Shown in pieces: positions 24,390 through 34,596 of a stretch of 64,000 nucleotides of DNA. Under the pieces are notes generated by a model. That model was not told the origin of the DNA. It searched no databases and saw only the letters and a program-made list of their open reading frames with translations. The translations under genes were made by a program, and so were the position numbers. The stretch's first letter is position 1, and every line of letters starts with the position of its first letter. Origin of the DNA: Herbidospora sakaeratensis (lineage in GTDB: Bacteria > Actinomycetota > Actinomycetes > Streptosporangiales > Streptosporangiaceae); the NCBI RefSeq assembly GCF_001570525.1, contig NZ_BBXC01000010.1, forward strand, positions 62,001 to 126,000, in the 5' to 3' direction.

Positions 24390-27125
24390 TCAGGTCACCG
24401 CGATCGTGATCTTGTCGACCAGCTGGCGGCGGGAGGAGACGCCGAGTCTCTTGTAGATCTTGCGCAGGTGGTAGTCGACCGTGTTGACGCTGATGAACAG
24501 GGCCGTGGCGATCTCCGGATTGGTGTGGCCGAGGGCGGCCAGCCGGGCGATCGTGAACTCCTGCGGGGTCAGGTCGGCGGTGCCGGGATCGGCCGCGGCG
24601 GCGGGTTTCAGGCCGACCGCCTCCAGACCGGTCATGGCCCGGGGCACGAACATCTGCGCGCCGCTCTGCTCGAAGAGGGCGATCGCCTGCTGGAGTTGTT
24701 CCCCCGCCTCCCTGCGGCGGCGCATGCGGCGCAACCATTCCCCGTACAGGAGACGGGTTCTGGCGAGGTCGATCTGGGCGCACGTGGGGGCGAGGGCCCG
24801 CAGGGAGGCCGTGAAGCCGGCCTCGGCGGTGTCGTCGTTGCTGATCAGGGCGTCGGCGCGGGCGGCCACGCCCCGGCACCACGAAGAGCCGGTGGCCTCG
24901 GCCGACTCCGTCAGCAGGCCGACCAGGGGGCGCGCCTCGCCGGGGTGGCCGCTGCGCACGGCCGCCTCCACGAAGTCGGCGTACTGGGTGGGGGTGACCT
25001 GGAGGAACGGGTCGGCGATCAGGGGCCTGAGCCGGGCGTGGGCGTCGCGGTAGTTGCCCTCGGACAGGTCCCGCAGGGCCAGGGCGTGGACGGCCGACGC
25101 GCCGACCCCGCCGAAGCCGACGGCGTTCGCCCCGTCGGCGATCTGCTGCACGACCTCGCGGGGCGAGCCGGTCCAGGCCATCAGGGCGGCGTTCTGGACG
25201 TGCTCGGCGTCGTAGCCCATGGCCAGCCGGCCCTCGCGGACGTGCTCCATGGCCTCCTGGGCGTGCCGGACGGTGCCGCCGGTGAGCTCGGCCAGCGAGG
25301 TGACCCACAGCAGCGTGTCGAGGGCCTGGAGCGCGCCCGCCTCCCGGGCCGCCGCGACGGCCCTGCTCAGCCCGGCGCGACGACCCGCGTCGTCCCAGAG
25401 GTAGGTGCCGAGCGCGGCGATGGCCGACCCCATGTGCATCATCTCGTTGCCGGGCAGCGCCAGGATCACGTCGAACGCGGCTCTGACCAGCGGCACCGCC
25501 TCGGAGTGGGGACGGGACATGAGCGCGCCGAGACCGGCCAGGATCGTCGCGGCCGGGCCGCCGCCGCAGGCCGCGCCGATCTCGATGCGCCCGGCCAGCT
25601 CCCGGCGGGTGGCGTCGGGGGTCAGCCGGTCGGTGGTGGCGCAGAACTCGAACGCCTTCAGCAGGGTGCGCTGCTCGCGTTCGAGGTCGTGGCCGTGGAA
25701 CGCCTCGGCCGCCTCGACCAGCCCCGCCGTGGCCGACCGCAACACGGCGGGGTCGGCGGCGAACATGCCGAGCGCGTGGCGCACGACGAGCACCCGGCCC
25801 CGGGAGACCGGGTCGGCCGCCGCGACGTCGATCCGGGCGAGCAGCTCGCCCGCCGTCTGCGCGGCCCCCACCGCCAGCGCCGCCTCGGCGGCGCCCGCGA
25901 GGCGGGAGTCCCTGACCGGGCCGGGCGGGGTCAGGTCGGCGGCCATGGTGAGGATGCTCGCCCGGGAGGCCAGCCCGCCCCGGCGGGCGGCCAGGTCGGC
26001 GCTGTGCTCCAGCCGGTCGGCGACCGTCGCGTCGATGCCGAGGGTGGCCTTGGCCGAGTGCCAGGCCTCCTGCTCCACCATGCCGAGGTTGTCGGCCGCC
26101 CTGGCCAGGGCCCGGTGCGCGCGGCGGCGGCCGGCGCTGGGCGCGGCGTTGTAGACGGCGCTGCGGACCAGCGGGTGGCGGAAGCGGACCGTGTCGCGGA
26201 GCTCGCGGAGCTCGATCAGCCCGGCGGCGTCGGCCCGGTCGGCGACGTCCTCGCCCAGGCCGAGTGTGCGGGCGGCGGAGTCGATCAGGCCCAGGTTGCT
26301 CGTGGTGTCGGCGGCGGCCAGCAGCGCCCACTGGCGTACCTCCGGGTCGGTCTTGGCGACCTGGTCGGCGTAGTAGGCCTCCAGCCGCCGGCCCACCGGC
26401 ATCGGGGTGGTGGCGGAGAGGCCGAGGCCGGTCAGGTCGCGGGCCTGTTCGGCCAGGTCGATCAGGGCGAGCGGGTTGCCACCGGTGGCCTGGGCGATGG
26501 CCGCCGCAGACGCGGGGTCGATCGGGGCCGACAACGACCGCAGCAGCAGCGCGGTCGCGGGCTCCTGGGTGAGCCCCCTGAGGGGGAGCTCGGGCATTCC
26601 GGCGAGCCGGGCGGTGACGCCCTGCTCGTCGCGGGCGGCGAAGAGCAGCGCGACCGGCTCGACCGCGATGCGCCGGGCCACGAACGCCATGACGTCGAGG
26701 CTCTCCTGGTCGAGCAGGTGGGCGTCGTCCACGGCGCAGATCACGGGGTTCGTGGCGGCGGCCGCCGCGAACAGGCCGAGCACCCCGAGGCCGACCAGGA
26801 ACCGGTCGGGCGGCGGGCCCTCCGCGAGGCCCGAGGCGACCCGGATCGCCTCGCGGTGGCGTTCGGACAACGAGGGGAAGTGCTCGCTCAGCGGGATCGT
26901 CAGCCGGTGGACGGCCGCGAACGGCAGCGCCATCTCCGACTCGAAGCCGTCGAGGCGGAACAGCGTCATCCCCGTCGGGCCGGCCGCGGCCGATTCGAGC
27001 AGCGCCGTCTTGCCGATGCCCGGCTCACCCGTGACCAGCAACGACCCGCCGCGGCCGTTGCGGGCGGAGGTGAGCAGCTGGTGCAGCCGCCGCTGCTCGT
27101 CGTCCCGGCCCAACAGCTCGAACAC
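24390..27125 (-). CDS. LAL-type LuxR-family ATPase regulator 1
   Basis: 911 residues, usual for Large ATP-binding LuxR regulators. N-terminal AAA/STAND ATPase: Walker [12 protein letters not shown] near 30 and Walker B PVICAVDDAHLLD near 130; a long helical repeat region (about 350-830) and a C-terminal GerE helix-turn-helix (LTPQEFTIARLAALGHTNPEIA, then [18 protein letters not shown]). GTG 27125 (MFELLGRDDEQRR) is taken as start because the ATPase domain begins there. Closely resembles regulator 2 (same HTH wording). Probably controls one or both flanking hydrolases; effector unknown. Confidence 0.88.
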   Translation of the reverse strand: MFELLGRDDEQRRLHQLLTSARNGRGGSLLVTGEPGIGKTALLESAAAGPTGMTLFRLDGFESEMALPFAAVHRLTIPLSEHFPSLSERHREAIRVASGLAEGPPPDRFLVGLGVLGLFAAAAATNPVICAVDDAHLLDQESLDVMAFVARRIAVEPVALLFAARDEQGVTARLAGMPELPLRGLTQEPATALLLRSLSAPIDPASAAAIAQATGGNPLALIDLAEQARDLTGLGLSATTPMPVGRRLEAYYADQVAKTDPEVRQWALLAAADTTSNLGLIDSAARTLGLGEDVADRADAAGLIELRELRDTVRFRHPLVRSAVYNAAPSAGRRRAHRALARAADNLGMVEQEAWHSAKATLGIDATVADRLEHSADLAARRGGLASRASILTMAADLTPPGPVRDSRLAGAAEAALAVGAAQTAGELLARIDVAAADPVSRGRVLVVRHALGMFAADPAVLRSATAGLVEAAEAFHGHDLEREQRTLLKAFEFCATTDRLTPDATRRELAGRIEIGAACGGGPAATILAGLGALMSRPHSEAVPLVRAAFDVILALPGNEMMHMGSAIAALGTYLWDDAGRRAGLSRAVAAAREAGALQALDTLLWVTSLAELTGGTVRHAQEAMEHVREGRLAMGYDAEHVQNAALMAWTGSPREVVQQIADGANAVGFGGVGASAVHALALRDLSEGNYRDAHARLRPLIADPFLQVTPTQYADFVEAAVRSGHPGEARPLVGLLTESAEATGSSWCRGVAARADALISNDDTAEAGFTASLRALAPTCAQIDLARTRLLYGEWLRRMRRRREAGEQLQQAIALFEQSGAQMFVPRAMTGLEAVGLKPAAAADPGTADLTPQEFTIARLAALGHTNPEIATALFISVNTVDYHLRKIYKRLGVSSRRQLVDKITIAVT

Positions 27126-27141
27126 GGGAACGTACGTTAGT

Positions 27142-27173
27142 GGAGAAGGCCCGCATTCCGGGCGGGCCTCTCC
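27142..27173 (-). terminator. Hairpin between a hydrolase and LAL regulator 1
   Basis: On the minus strand GGAGAGGCCCGC pairs with GCGGGCCTTCTCC, a 12-bp near-perfect stem with a 7-nt loop. It starts 7 bp after the hydrolase stop but has no T-run and sits 17 bp before the regulator start, so it may be a weak terminator or a processing hairpin in the leader. Confidence 0.5.
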
Positions 27174-27180
27174 CGTCGGG

Positions 27181-27975
27181 TCACTTCGCGTGGTCGAGGG
27201 CCCACTCGAGGACCTCGTCCGCGATGGCCTCCCAGCCGGGGGCGGCGGGCAGCAGGTGCGGGTAACCCTCGTAGTGCTTGAGCTCGGTGATCGTCTTCGA
27301 CTTGTAGTGCTTGGCGTTGGAGCTCTGGATGGCCGGCGGCATGATGTGGTCTTCACTCGCCGAGACGAACAGCAGGGGCGCCCGGTCGTCGTTGTGGTAG
27401 TCGACGGCGACGGCCTGCTTGCCGGGCTGGAAGTTGGCCAGCACGCTGTCCCACAGGATGCGGCCGGAGACGGGGATGGAGTAGCGCTCGTAGAGGGCGC
27501 GCGACTCGTCTTCGGGGAAGGTGTTGGTGAAGGCGTACTTCCACTGGTCATACTCGATCGGCACGGCCTTGTGGTGGTTGGCCGGGTTCTTCAGCACCGG
27601 GAAGGTCGACTTCACCTGGCTCAGCGGGACCACCCGCACGCCCTCGGTGGGGGCGGAGTTCAGCGCGACGCCGGCCGCGCCGTAGCCGTGGTCGAGCAGG
27701 ATCTGGGTGAACGCGCCCCCCGCCGAGTGGCCGATGATGATCGGCTTGCTGTCGAGGCCGTCGAGCACGCCTTCGAGCTTCTCGATGATCTGCGGCACCC
27801 GCAGGTCGACGATCGGGGTGGGGTCGGCGCGCAGGGCCTCGACCTCGACCTCGAAGCCCGGGTAGCCGGGGGCCAGGACGCGGAAGCCCTTGGCCTCGTA
27901 GTGCGAGATCCAATGTTCCCAGCTGCGAGGTGTCACCCAGAAGCCGTGGACGAGGACGATCGTGTCGGGTCTCAT
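27181..27975 (-). CDS. Alpha/beta hydrolase
   Basis: 264 residues. Begins IVLVHGFWVTPRSWEHW with the HGFW oxyanion motif, nucleophile IIIGHSAGGAFTQ (Ser near 102), acid near LLFVSASEDHIMPP and histidine in GYPHLLPAAPGW. The family is large in actinomycetes and often annotated only as alpha/beta hydrolase; several members act as lactonases or esterases. Between two LAL regulators on the same strand, with 90 bp to the regulator upstream. Codon usage is less GC-biased at third positions (for example AAC/AAG-rich stretches with CACAAG), not enough to claim transfer. Confidence 0.85.
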   Translation of the reverse strand: MRPDTIVLVHGFWVTPRSWEHWISHYEAKGFRVLAPGYPGFEVEVEALRADPTPIVDLRVPQIIEKLEGVLDGLDSKPIIIGHSAGGAFTQILLDHGYGAAGVALNSAPTEGVRVVPLSQVKSTFPVLKNPANHHKAVPIEYDQWKYAFTNTFPEDESRALYERYSIPVSGRILWDSVLANFQPGKQAVAVDYHNDDRAPLLFVSASEDHIMPPAIQSSNAKHYKSKTITELKHYEGYPHLLPAAPGWEAIADEVLEWALDHAK

Positions 27976-28065
27976 GTAAGCCGCTCTCTGTGGGGGTCGG
28001 GGTGGGTGTCGGGTGATGCCATGCTGCGGGAGGCCGCGCCCGTTGCAATCCCGTGGAACACGTAG

Positions 28066-30810
28066 TCACGACCTCTCTCCGAGGACCTCCTTCAGCTGGC
28101 GGCGTGAGCTCACGCCGAGCTTCCGGAAGATCTTGCGGAGGTGGTAGTCGACCGTGTTGGCCGACAGGAACAGCTGCCCGGCGATCTCGGGGTTGGTGGC
28201 GCCGCCCCGGGCGAGGGTGGCGATCGTCAGCTCCTGCGGGGTGAGGTCGGAGCCCGTCCCGGTGGACCGGGCGCGGGCGTGCTCGCCGGTGGCCGCGAGC
28301 TCGGTCCGGGCGCGGGCGGCGAAGCCCACCAGGCCGTTCTCCTCGAAGAGGGTGAGCGCGGCGCGGAGGTGGTGGCGGGCGTCGCGGCGGCGTTTGCGGC
28401 GGCGCAGCCACTCGCCGTACAGCAGGTGGGCGCGGCCCAGGTCGCTCGGGGCGGGCAGGTCGCCGAGGTGGTCCAGCGCCTGCTGGTAGAGCGGTTCGGC
28501 GTGGTCGTCGTCGGCCGACAGCGCCGCCGAGAAGGCCAGCACGCCCAGCGCGCGGGGCGCGCCGCTGGCGGTGGCGCGGCGGGTGAGGGTGTCCAGCGTG
28601 CGCTCGGCCAGCTCCCGGTCGCCCGAACGCAGCGCCGCCTCGACGAGGTCGGGCAGCACGCGGGTGTGCGCGCCCAGGCCGTCGGCGTCGACGAGCCGCC
28701 GCAGCGCGCCGCTCGCCTGGGCGTAGTCGCCCCGGCCCAGCGCGGAGAGGGCGCCCGCGATCCGGCCCTGCGCCTCGATCGCGCCCAGGCCCAGCGCGGC
28801 CGCGGCCTCCATCGTGCGGGCCAGGCGCACCTCCAGGTGCTCGACCTGCCGCCGGGCCAGCAGCTCGGGGTGGCGGTAGACCTCCCACAGGTCCTCGCTC
28901 GCGCCCATCGCCGACCTGATCTGGTGGCACTGGACGATCAGCGCGTCGGCCCGGTCGAGGTTGCCCAGGATGGTCTCCTGCATCGACCAGGCGTACAGGG
29001 ACGTGTCGAGGCTGAACAGGGAGCCGGTCCGGCGGGCCACGTCGCCGATGCGCCGGAACAGGGCCTCTTCGACGTCGTCGTCCCAGAGGATCATCGCCAT
29101 GGTGACGGTGAGCATGGCCTTGAGCAGCACCTCGTCGTCGGAGGTGGCCGGGTCGAGCATCCGGCCGGTCGCGCGGCGCAGATGGGGGACGGCCGGCTCG
29201 TAGCCGTCGAGGACCAGGACGGTGAAGGCCGACAGGACGGGGTCGGCGGGGCTGAGCGTGCGCGCGGCCTTGGCGATCTCGGTGAGGGTGGTGCCGGTCA
29301 TCAGGTGCTCGGAGGTCACCGCGCGTTCGGCGGCCCGCAACACCGCGCCGCCCGCCAGCTCCGGGGCGACCCCGGTGAACGCGCGGGCGGCCTCCATGAA
29401 CGTCGCGGACGCGGTCGCGAACGAGCCCGGCAGGCCCAGCGCGAAGGACGCGCCGCCCCGGACGACCAGCGCACGGCCCCGGATGACGGCGTCGACGGCG
29501 TCCCGGTCGAGGGTGTCGAGCAGGGTCTGGGCCTGCATGGGCGCGCCCCCGCTGAAGGCGGCCTCGGCGGCGGCGACCCTGCGCCGGTCGCGGAGGGGGC
29601 CCTGCGGGGTGAGCTCGGCGGCCCTGGCCAGATAGGTGGCCCGCGCGGCGTGGCCGCCGCGTGCCCCGGCCCGGTCGGCGGAGCGTTCGAGCTCGGCCGC
29701 GACCTGCTCGTCGGGCAGCAGGCACGCCGCCGCCAGGTGCCAGGCCCGCCGGTCGACGTCGGCCGGACGTGTCGTCGCCTCGGCCAGCGCGCGGTGGGCG
29801 TGCCGGCGGGCCACGCTGGTCGCGCCGCCGTAGACGGCCGAGCGGATCAGCGGATGGCGGAACGCGGCGGTCGTCCCCACGGAGAGCAGCCGGGCCGACT
29901 CGGCCGGCCCGGTCGCCGCCGGCCCGAGCCCCAGCGCCTCGGCGGCGGCGGTGATGTAGGCGAGGTCGCCGCCCGGTTCGGCGGCGGCCAGCAGCAGCCA
30001 GGTCTGGGTGTCGGGCGGCAGGTCGCGCGTCTGCCGGAGGTAGAGCTCCTCCAGGCGGCTGCCGATCGGCAGCGGGTCGGGCAGCGAACGACCACCTCTG
30101 AGCTGCTCCGAGGTCAACTCCCGGCCCAGGTCGGTGAGGGCGAGCGGGTTGCCGGAGGTGGCGGCGACGATGCGGGCGGCGACCCGTTCGTCGAGGGTGC
30201 CGCCGACGGTGGCGCGCAGCAGTTCGAGCGCCTCCGGCTCGGGCAGCCCGGTCACCTCGGTCACCGGCAGCCCGTCGAGGCCCGGCAGCTCGGTGCGCAT
30301 CGCGAAGGCCAGCCCGATGCCCTCGGCGTGCGCCCGGCGCGCCACGAAGGCGAGCACCGCCAGCGATTCGCCGTCGAGCCACTGCGCGTCGTCGACGCAC
30401 AGCAGGATCGGCTGCTCGGCGGTCACGTCGGCCAGCAGGCTCAGCGTGGCCAGGCCGACCAGGAACCGGTCCGGCGGCGGCCCCTCGGCCAGCCCGAACG
30501 CCACCCGCAGGGCCCGCGCCTGGGTGGGCATCAGCCGGTCGTGCCGGTGCAGGAAGGGGATCAGCAGGCGGTGCAGCGCGGCGTACGCGAACGCCGCCTC
30601 CTCCCGCACCCCCGCCACGCGGGCGACCTCGGCGGAGGGCCGCGCCTTCGCCGAGGCGTAGTCGAGCAGCGCGGTCTTGCCGATGCCGGCGTCGCCGCGC
30701 AGCAGGACGACGGCGCTGAAGCCGTTGCGGACGGTGGCCACGAAACGGTCGAGCGCCGCACGCTCGCCGGCCCGTCCGATGATCACACTGGGCGTGCCGC
30801 CCGGCACCAT
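28066..30810 (-). CDS. LAL-type LuxR-family ATPase regulator 2
   Basis: 914 residues. Starts [20 protein letters not shown]; Walker [13 protein letters not shown] near 37, Walker [14 protein letters not shown] near 128, helical repeat region, and C-terminal GerE HTH ([41 protein letters not shown]). Overall plan and HTH match regulator 1, pointing to a duplication with a hydrolase gene between the copies. ATG 30810 has GGAAGG about nine bases upstream; a GTG nine bases earlier is possible. Confidence 0.88.
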   Translation of the reverse strand: MVPGGTPSVIIGRAGERAALDRFVATVRNGFSAVVLLRGDAGIGKTALLDYASAKARPSAEVARVAGVREEAAFAYAALHRLLIPFLHRHDRLMPTQARALRVAFGLAEGPPPDRFLVGLATLSLLADVTAEQPILLCVDDAQWLDGESLAVLAFVARRAHAEGIGLAFAMRTELPGLDGLPVTEVTGLPEPEALELLRATVGGTLDERVAARIVAATSGNPLALTDLGRELTSEQLRGGRSLPDPLPIGSRLEELYLRQTRDLPPDTQTWLLLAAAEPGGDLAYITAAAEALGLGPAATGPAESARLLSVGTTAAFRHPLIRSAVYGGATSVARRHAHRALAEATTRPADVDRRAWHLAAACLLPDEQVAAELERSADRAGARGGHAARATYLARAAELTPQGPLRDRRRVAAAEAAFSGGAPMQAQTLLDTLDRDAVDAVIRGRALVVRGGASFALGLPGSFATASATFMEAARAFTGVAPELAGGAVLRAAERAVTSEHLMTGTTLTEIAKAARTLSPADPVLSAFTVLVLDGYEPAVPHLRRATGRMLDPATSDDEVLLKAMLTVTMAMILWDDDVEEALFRRIGDVARRTGSLFSLDTSLYAWSMQETILGNLDRADALIVQCHQIRSAMGASEDLWEVYRHPELLARRQVEHLEVRLARTMEAAAALGLGAIEAQGRIAGALSALGRGDYAQASGALRRLVDADGLGAHTRVLPDLVEAALRSGDRELAERTLDTLTRRATASGAPRALGVLAFSAALSADDDHAEPLYQQALDHLGDLPAPSDLGRAHLLYGEWLRRRKRRRDARHHLRAALTLFEENGLVGFAARARTELAATGEHARARSTGTGSDLTPQELTIATLARGGATNPEIAGQLFLSANTVDYHLRKIFRKLGVSSRRQLKEVLGERS

Positions 30811-30844
30811 GCTCAGCACCCTTCCCGAAGCGCCGACTCCCGGC

Positions 30845-30872
30845 GGAAGCGACGCTATGCGCCGTCGCCTCC
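30845..30872. terminator. Intergenic hairpin between LAL regulators 3 and 2
   Basis: GGAAGCGACG (30845-30854) pairs with CGTCGCCTCC (30863-30872), a ten-position stem with two mismatches and an 8-nt loop, 13 bp after the end of regulator 3. No T-run. Could terminate regulator 3 transcription or lie in the leader of regulator 2. Confidence 0.4.
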
Positions 30873-30884
30873 GGGCGGCATCCG

Positions 30885-33599
30885 TCAGCCGACGTACGCT
30901 GACGGGCCCAGCGCGTCGCGCAGCTGCCCGCGCGCGGTGATGCCGAGCTTGCGGAACAGCCGGTAGAGGTGGGTGCTGACGGTGCGGTGCGACAGGTAGA
31001 GCTGCTGGCCGATCTCCCGGTTCGACAGGCCGCCCGCCGCCAGCCGGGCGATGTGCAGCTCCTGCGGCGTCAGCCGGTCGACCCCGCTCGACACGCGCAG
31101 TTCGCTGGCCTCGCCCGCCGCCCGCAACTCCTGCCGCGCCTTCTCGCCCCACGCCAGCAGGCCGAGCGCGTCGAAGGAGTCCCGCGCGGTGCGCAGCGGC
31201 ACCCGCGCCTCCTGGATCCGGCGGCGGCGCCGCAACCAGACCCCGTAGGAGAGGGTCAGCCGGGCCCGGCCGATGGGCAAGGACGACTGGTCGGCGTTGA
31301 GAGCGTCCCGGTAGAGGCCCTCGGCGTCGGCGTCGTCGGCCATGAGCGCCCGCGCGTGCCGCAGGCCCTGGTGCAGGAGGGGGACCGGGGTGCGCTCGCC
31401 GAGTTCCTCCGCTTCGGCGATCAGCGATGCGACGTCGTCCCGGTGCGCTGGCAGCGCCGCCTCGACCAGGTCGGTGAGGGCCCACAACCGGGTCACCGGG
31501 TGGAAGGCCACGTCCGTGGGGTCGAACAGGCGCCGCAGGTGGGCGTAGGCGTCCTCGTGCCGTCCCGCGCACAACGCGAGCACGCCCCGCGCGTGCTCGA
31601 TGAGCGCGAGGTTGGAGCTGTTGGCGCGGGCGCCGAGCGCACGCTCGCCCTCGGCCGCCAGGGCGAGGCCGTGCGTCTCCTCGCCCCGGAACGCCGCGAT
31701 CATCGCCTGCCCGACGTATGCGGACGTCTGCCAGCGGGCCTGGCCGGTCTCCCGGGCCAGCCGCTCGGCCTCCTCGGCGGCCAGCAGGGCGCCGGGCAGG
31801 TCGCCGCCGTAGATCAGGCTCCACATGAGGGAGACCAGGGCCTGGGCCAGCAGCCCCAGCCGGCCCTGCGCCCGCAGATCGGCGACGGCCGCGGCCAGGA
31901 ACGGCATCGCCAGGTCGTACGCGCCGACGGCGCCACCCGCCACTCCGAGGATGCGGGCGACGGGCGCCTCGAAGCGCGTGTCACGCAGGGCTTCCAGGCG
32001 TTCCATCACGAGGCCGCCGCTCTCGATGGGGCTGACGGTGCCGAGGATCTGCAGCAGGTCGGGGTCGTGGGGGCCGGTGGCCAGGCGTTCGGCCAGGGCG
32101 ACGACCCGCTGCCGCAGGTCCCGGCCTGAGCCGGTCCACCAGCAGCGCAGCGCGGCGGCGCGCAGGAAGTTGAGCGCCATCGTCCGGTCGGCGACGCTCT
32201 CGGCGGCTTCGACGAGCCGCAGGATGCGGGGCGGTCCCTCGTTGCGGTTCTCCTCCAGCACCTCCTTCAGCCACGCCAGCCGCGCCTGCTGGCGTTCGCC
32301 CTTCAGCTCCGGTTCGGCCAGCGCGATCAGCTCGGCGATCTGGCCGGTCTGGCCCAGCTCGAAGGAGAGTTCTGCGGCGCGCAGCAGCCGTTCGACCCGG
32401 CCGCCCTGGTCTTCGCTCACCTCGGCGGCGCGGCGCAGCGCCGAGACCGCCACGGTGATCGCGCCGCGCCGCCGGGCCCGGTCGGCGACCTGGTCCAGCT
32501 CGGCGGCGACCGAGTCGTCCCGGTGGGCGATGGCGGCGGCCCGGTGCCAGGTCCTGCGGTCGGGGCTGGCCTCGTGCACCTCGGCCAGCGCGGCGTGCAC
32601 GGCCAGGCGGTCGGCGGTTCCGGCCTTCTGGTAGACGGCCGAGCGCACCAGCGGGTGGTGGAAGTGGATGCCGTCGGCGTCCGCCCTGACCAGCCCGGCC
32701 TCCACGGCGGGGAGCAGCGCGTGTGCGGTCGTCCCGGCGCCCGCGACGATGGCGGCGGCCTTCAGGGCGGCGGTCAGGTCGGGCCCGTCGTTGGCGGCGG
32801 CCGCCAGCAGCAGCAGCCGGGTGCCGGGCGGCAGCAGCGCCAGGCGGGCGGCGAAGGCGCGCTCCAGACGGGCGGTCAGCGGCAGGAACTCCAGGTTGCC
32901 CGTGGACGCCGCCGCCAGCGCCCGGGGCAGCTCCACCAGGGCCAGCGGGTTGCCCGCCGCCTCGGCCAGCACCCGCCAGCGCATGCCCACCGGCAACGCG
33001 GGGGCCCGGGAGTCGAGCAGTTCCTCGGCGTCGTGCGGGCCCAGCCCGGTCAGCCGCAGCTCGGCGACGTCGCCGTCGTCGAGGCTGGTGGGGTGGCCGT
33101 CGCGGACGGCCAGCAGCAGCACGATCGGCTCCGACCGCACCCGTCTGGCCACGAAGCCGAGCACTTCGGTGGTGGGCCGGTCGAGCCACTGCACGTCGTC
33201 CACGATCATGAGCAGCGGACGGTGCGCCGCCGCCTCGCCGAGCAGGTTGAGCACGGCGAGCGCGATGAGAAAGGGCTCGGGAGAGCTCACGTCCACCATG
33301 CCGAAGGCGCCCAGCAGGGCGTCGCGCTGCCGGACGGGCAGGTCCTCGGCCGATTTGAGCAGCGGATGCACGAGCTGGTAGAGCCCCGCGAACGGCAGGT
33401 GCGTCTCGCTCTGGACGCCGGAGGTGCTCGACACGGCCACCTCGCCCGCCCGCGCTCGGGCCGCCGCGACCGCCAGCAGCGCCGACTTGCCGATCCCGGG
33501 CGCGCCGCGCACCACGAGCGCGTCTCCCCGCTCGCGGATGCCGTCGACGAGGGCTTCGAGACGCGCGGTCTCGGCGCCGCGCCCGATCAAGGAGTTCAC
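30885..33599 (-). CDS. LAL-type LuxR-family ATPase regulator 3
   Basis: 904 residues. Walker [12 protein letters not shown] near 35, Walker [13 protein letters not shown] near 130, helical repeats, and Ger[26 protein letters not shown] with [19 protein letters not shown]. Its HTH differs from those of regulators 1 and 2 (HRTVSTHL against NTVDYHL), so it is a more distant paralogue. GTG 33599 has GGGAGGAG eight bases upstream. Divergent from the hydrolase/MFS pair across a 95-bp gap holding a 34-bp palindrome, its likely target site. Confidence 0.88.
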   Translation of the reverse strand: MNSLIGRGAETARLEALVDGIRERGDALVVRGAPGIGKSALLAVAAARARAGEVAVSSTSGVQSETHLPFAGLYQLVHPLLKSAEDLPVRQRDALLGAFGMVDVSSPEPFLIALAVLNLLGEAAAHRPLLMIVDDVQWLDRPTTEVLGFVARRVRSEPIVLLLAVRDGHPTSLDDGDVAELRLTGLGPHDAEELLDSRAPALPVGMRWRVLAEAAGNPLALVELPRALAAASTGNLEFLPLTARLERAFAARLALLPPGTRLLLLAAAANDGPDLTAALKAAAIVAGAGTTAHALLPAVEAGLVRADADGIHFHHPLVRSAVYQKAGTADRLAVHAALAEVHEASPDRRTWHRAAAIAHRDDSVAAELDQVADRARRRGAITVAVSALRRAAEVSEDQGGRVERLLRAAELSFELGQTGQIAELIALAEPELKGERQQARLAWLKEVLEENRNEGPPRILRLVEAAESVADRTMALNFLRAAALRCWWTGSGRDLRQRVVALAERLATGPHDPDLLQILGTVSPIESGGLVMERLEALRDTRFEAPVARILGVAGGAVGAYDLAMPFLAAAVADLRAQGRLGLLAQALVSLMWSLIYGGDLPGALLAAEEAERLARETGQARWQTSAYVGQAMIAAFRGEETHGLALAAEGERALGARANSSNLALIEHARGVLALCAGRHEDAYAHLRRLFDPTDVAFHPVTRLWALTDLVEAALPAHRDDVASLIAEAEELGERTPVPLLHQGLRHARALMADDADAEGLYRDALNADQSSLPIGRARLTLSYGVWLRRRRRIQEARVPLRTARDSFDALGLLAWGEKARQELRAAGEASELRVSSGVDRLTPQELHIARLAAGGLSNREIGQQLYLSHRTVSTHLYRLFRKLGITARGQLRDALGPSAYVG

Positions 33600-33633
33600 G
33601 GTCCGGCTCCTCCCGTGATCGTCATGGGAATTG

Positions 33634-33667
33634 TCTCAGACTTACGTCATGTGACGAATGTCCGAGA
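33634..33667. promoter_or_regulatory. 34-bp imperfect palindrome in a divergent promoter region
   Basis: Nested arms about one centre: TCTCAGAC/GTCCGAGA outside (33634-33641 and 33660-33667, one mismatch) and CGTCA-TG-TGACG inside (33645-33656). It lies 34 bp from the LAL regulator start and 27 bp from the hydrolase start, so one dimer or tetramer could control both directions. Confidence 0.6.
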
Positions 33668-33694
33668 TGCTGACTCCTCTTAAGGTCAACCGTC

Positions 33695-34594
33695 ATGCGC
33701 AGACCCGTGCTGGAGCCCGCCGCCCGGGCGCTGGCCGACGCCACCGCCCAGCCGCCCTTCCTGTACGGCATGCCGCCCCACGAGGCCCGCACCGCCATCC
33801 GCGACCTCCAGAACCCCGAGATGCTGGTGCCGGGCGTCACCCGCGACCACCTCGACGACGCCAACCTGACGATCTTCCGCCCCGAGCGCGTCCCCGGCCC
33901 GCTGGCCGTCGTTGTCTACCTGCACGGCGGCTGGGTCTTCGGCGGCGAGCACAGTCACGGCCGGCTGGCCCGGGAACTGGCCCTGGGTTCCGGGGCCGCC
34001 GTGGCGTTCGTCCACTACGGCCGCTCGCCCGAGGACCGCCACCCCATGGCCCTCCACGAGACGCGGGCCGCGCTCGACTGGCTGCGCGTGCACGGGCGCG
34101 CCCACGACCTCGACCCCACCCGGATCGCGGTCGCCGGAGACGCCGAAGGCGGCACGCTGGCCGCCGCGCTGGCCCTGCTCGACCGGCGTGGCCTGGCCGG
34201 GCAGCTGCTGCTCTGCCCGGTCACCGACGCCTCGTTCGACACCGGCTCCTACCGGGAGTTCGCCGAGGGCTACTTCCTGCGCGCCGCCGACATGCGCCGG
34301 GTCTGGGGCCGGCACCTCGCCCAGATGACCGTCGGCCCGCTGCGCGCCCCGGCGGAGGACCTGGCCAGGCTCCCGGCGGCCCTGATCATCACCGCCGAGG
34401 CCGACGTCCTGCGCGACGAGGGCGAGGCGTACGCGGCCCGGATGCGCTCGGCCGGCGCCACGGCCACCTCCGTACGCTACGACGGGGTGATCCACGGGTT
34501 CGTCGTGCTCGACGCGCTGCGCGGCACGCACGCCGCAGCGCTCGCCATCGATCAGGCCGGGCGCTTCCTGGCCCACATCCTGCAGAGGAAGTGA
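33695..34594 (+). CDS. HSL-type alpha/beta hydrolase-3 fold protein lacking the serine nucleophile
   Basis: 299 residues. The hormone-sensitive-lipase fold is clear: VVVYLHGGWVFGGEHSHGR (HGGW oxyanion), HYGRSPEDRHPMALHETRAALDWL, then AVAGDAEGGTLAAALAL where active members have GDSAGG. The acid (ITAEADVLRDEG) and histidine (GVIHGFVVLD) remain. The Ser codon is replaced by GCC (Ala), with the next residue Glu. It may be an inactive binding protein or use another mechanism. Coupled to the MFS gene two bases downstream. Confidence 0.85.
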   Translation: MRRPVLEPAARALADATAQPPFLYGMPPHEARTAIRDLQNPEMLVPGVTRDHLDDANLTIFRPERVPGPLAVVVYLHGGWVFGGEHSHGRLARELALGSGAAVAFVHYGRSPEDRHPMALHETRAALDWLRVHGRAHDLDPTRIAVAGDAEGGTLAAALALLDRRGLAGQLLLCPVTDASFDTGSYREFAEGYFLRAADMRRVWGRHLAQMTVGPLRAPAEDLARLPAALIITAEADVLRDEGEAYAARMRSAGATATSVRYDGVIHGFVVLDALRGTHAAALAIDQAGRFLAHILQRK

Positions 34595-34596
34595 TC

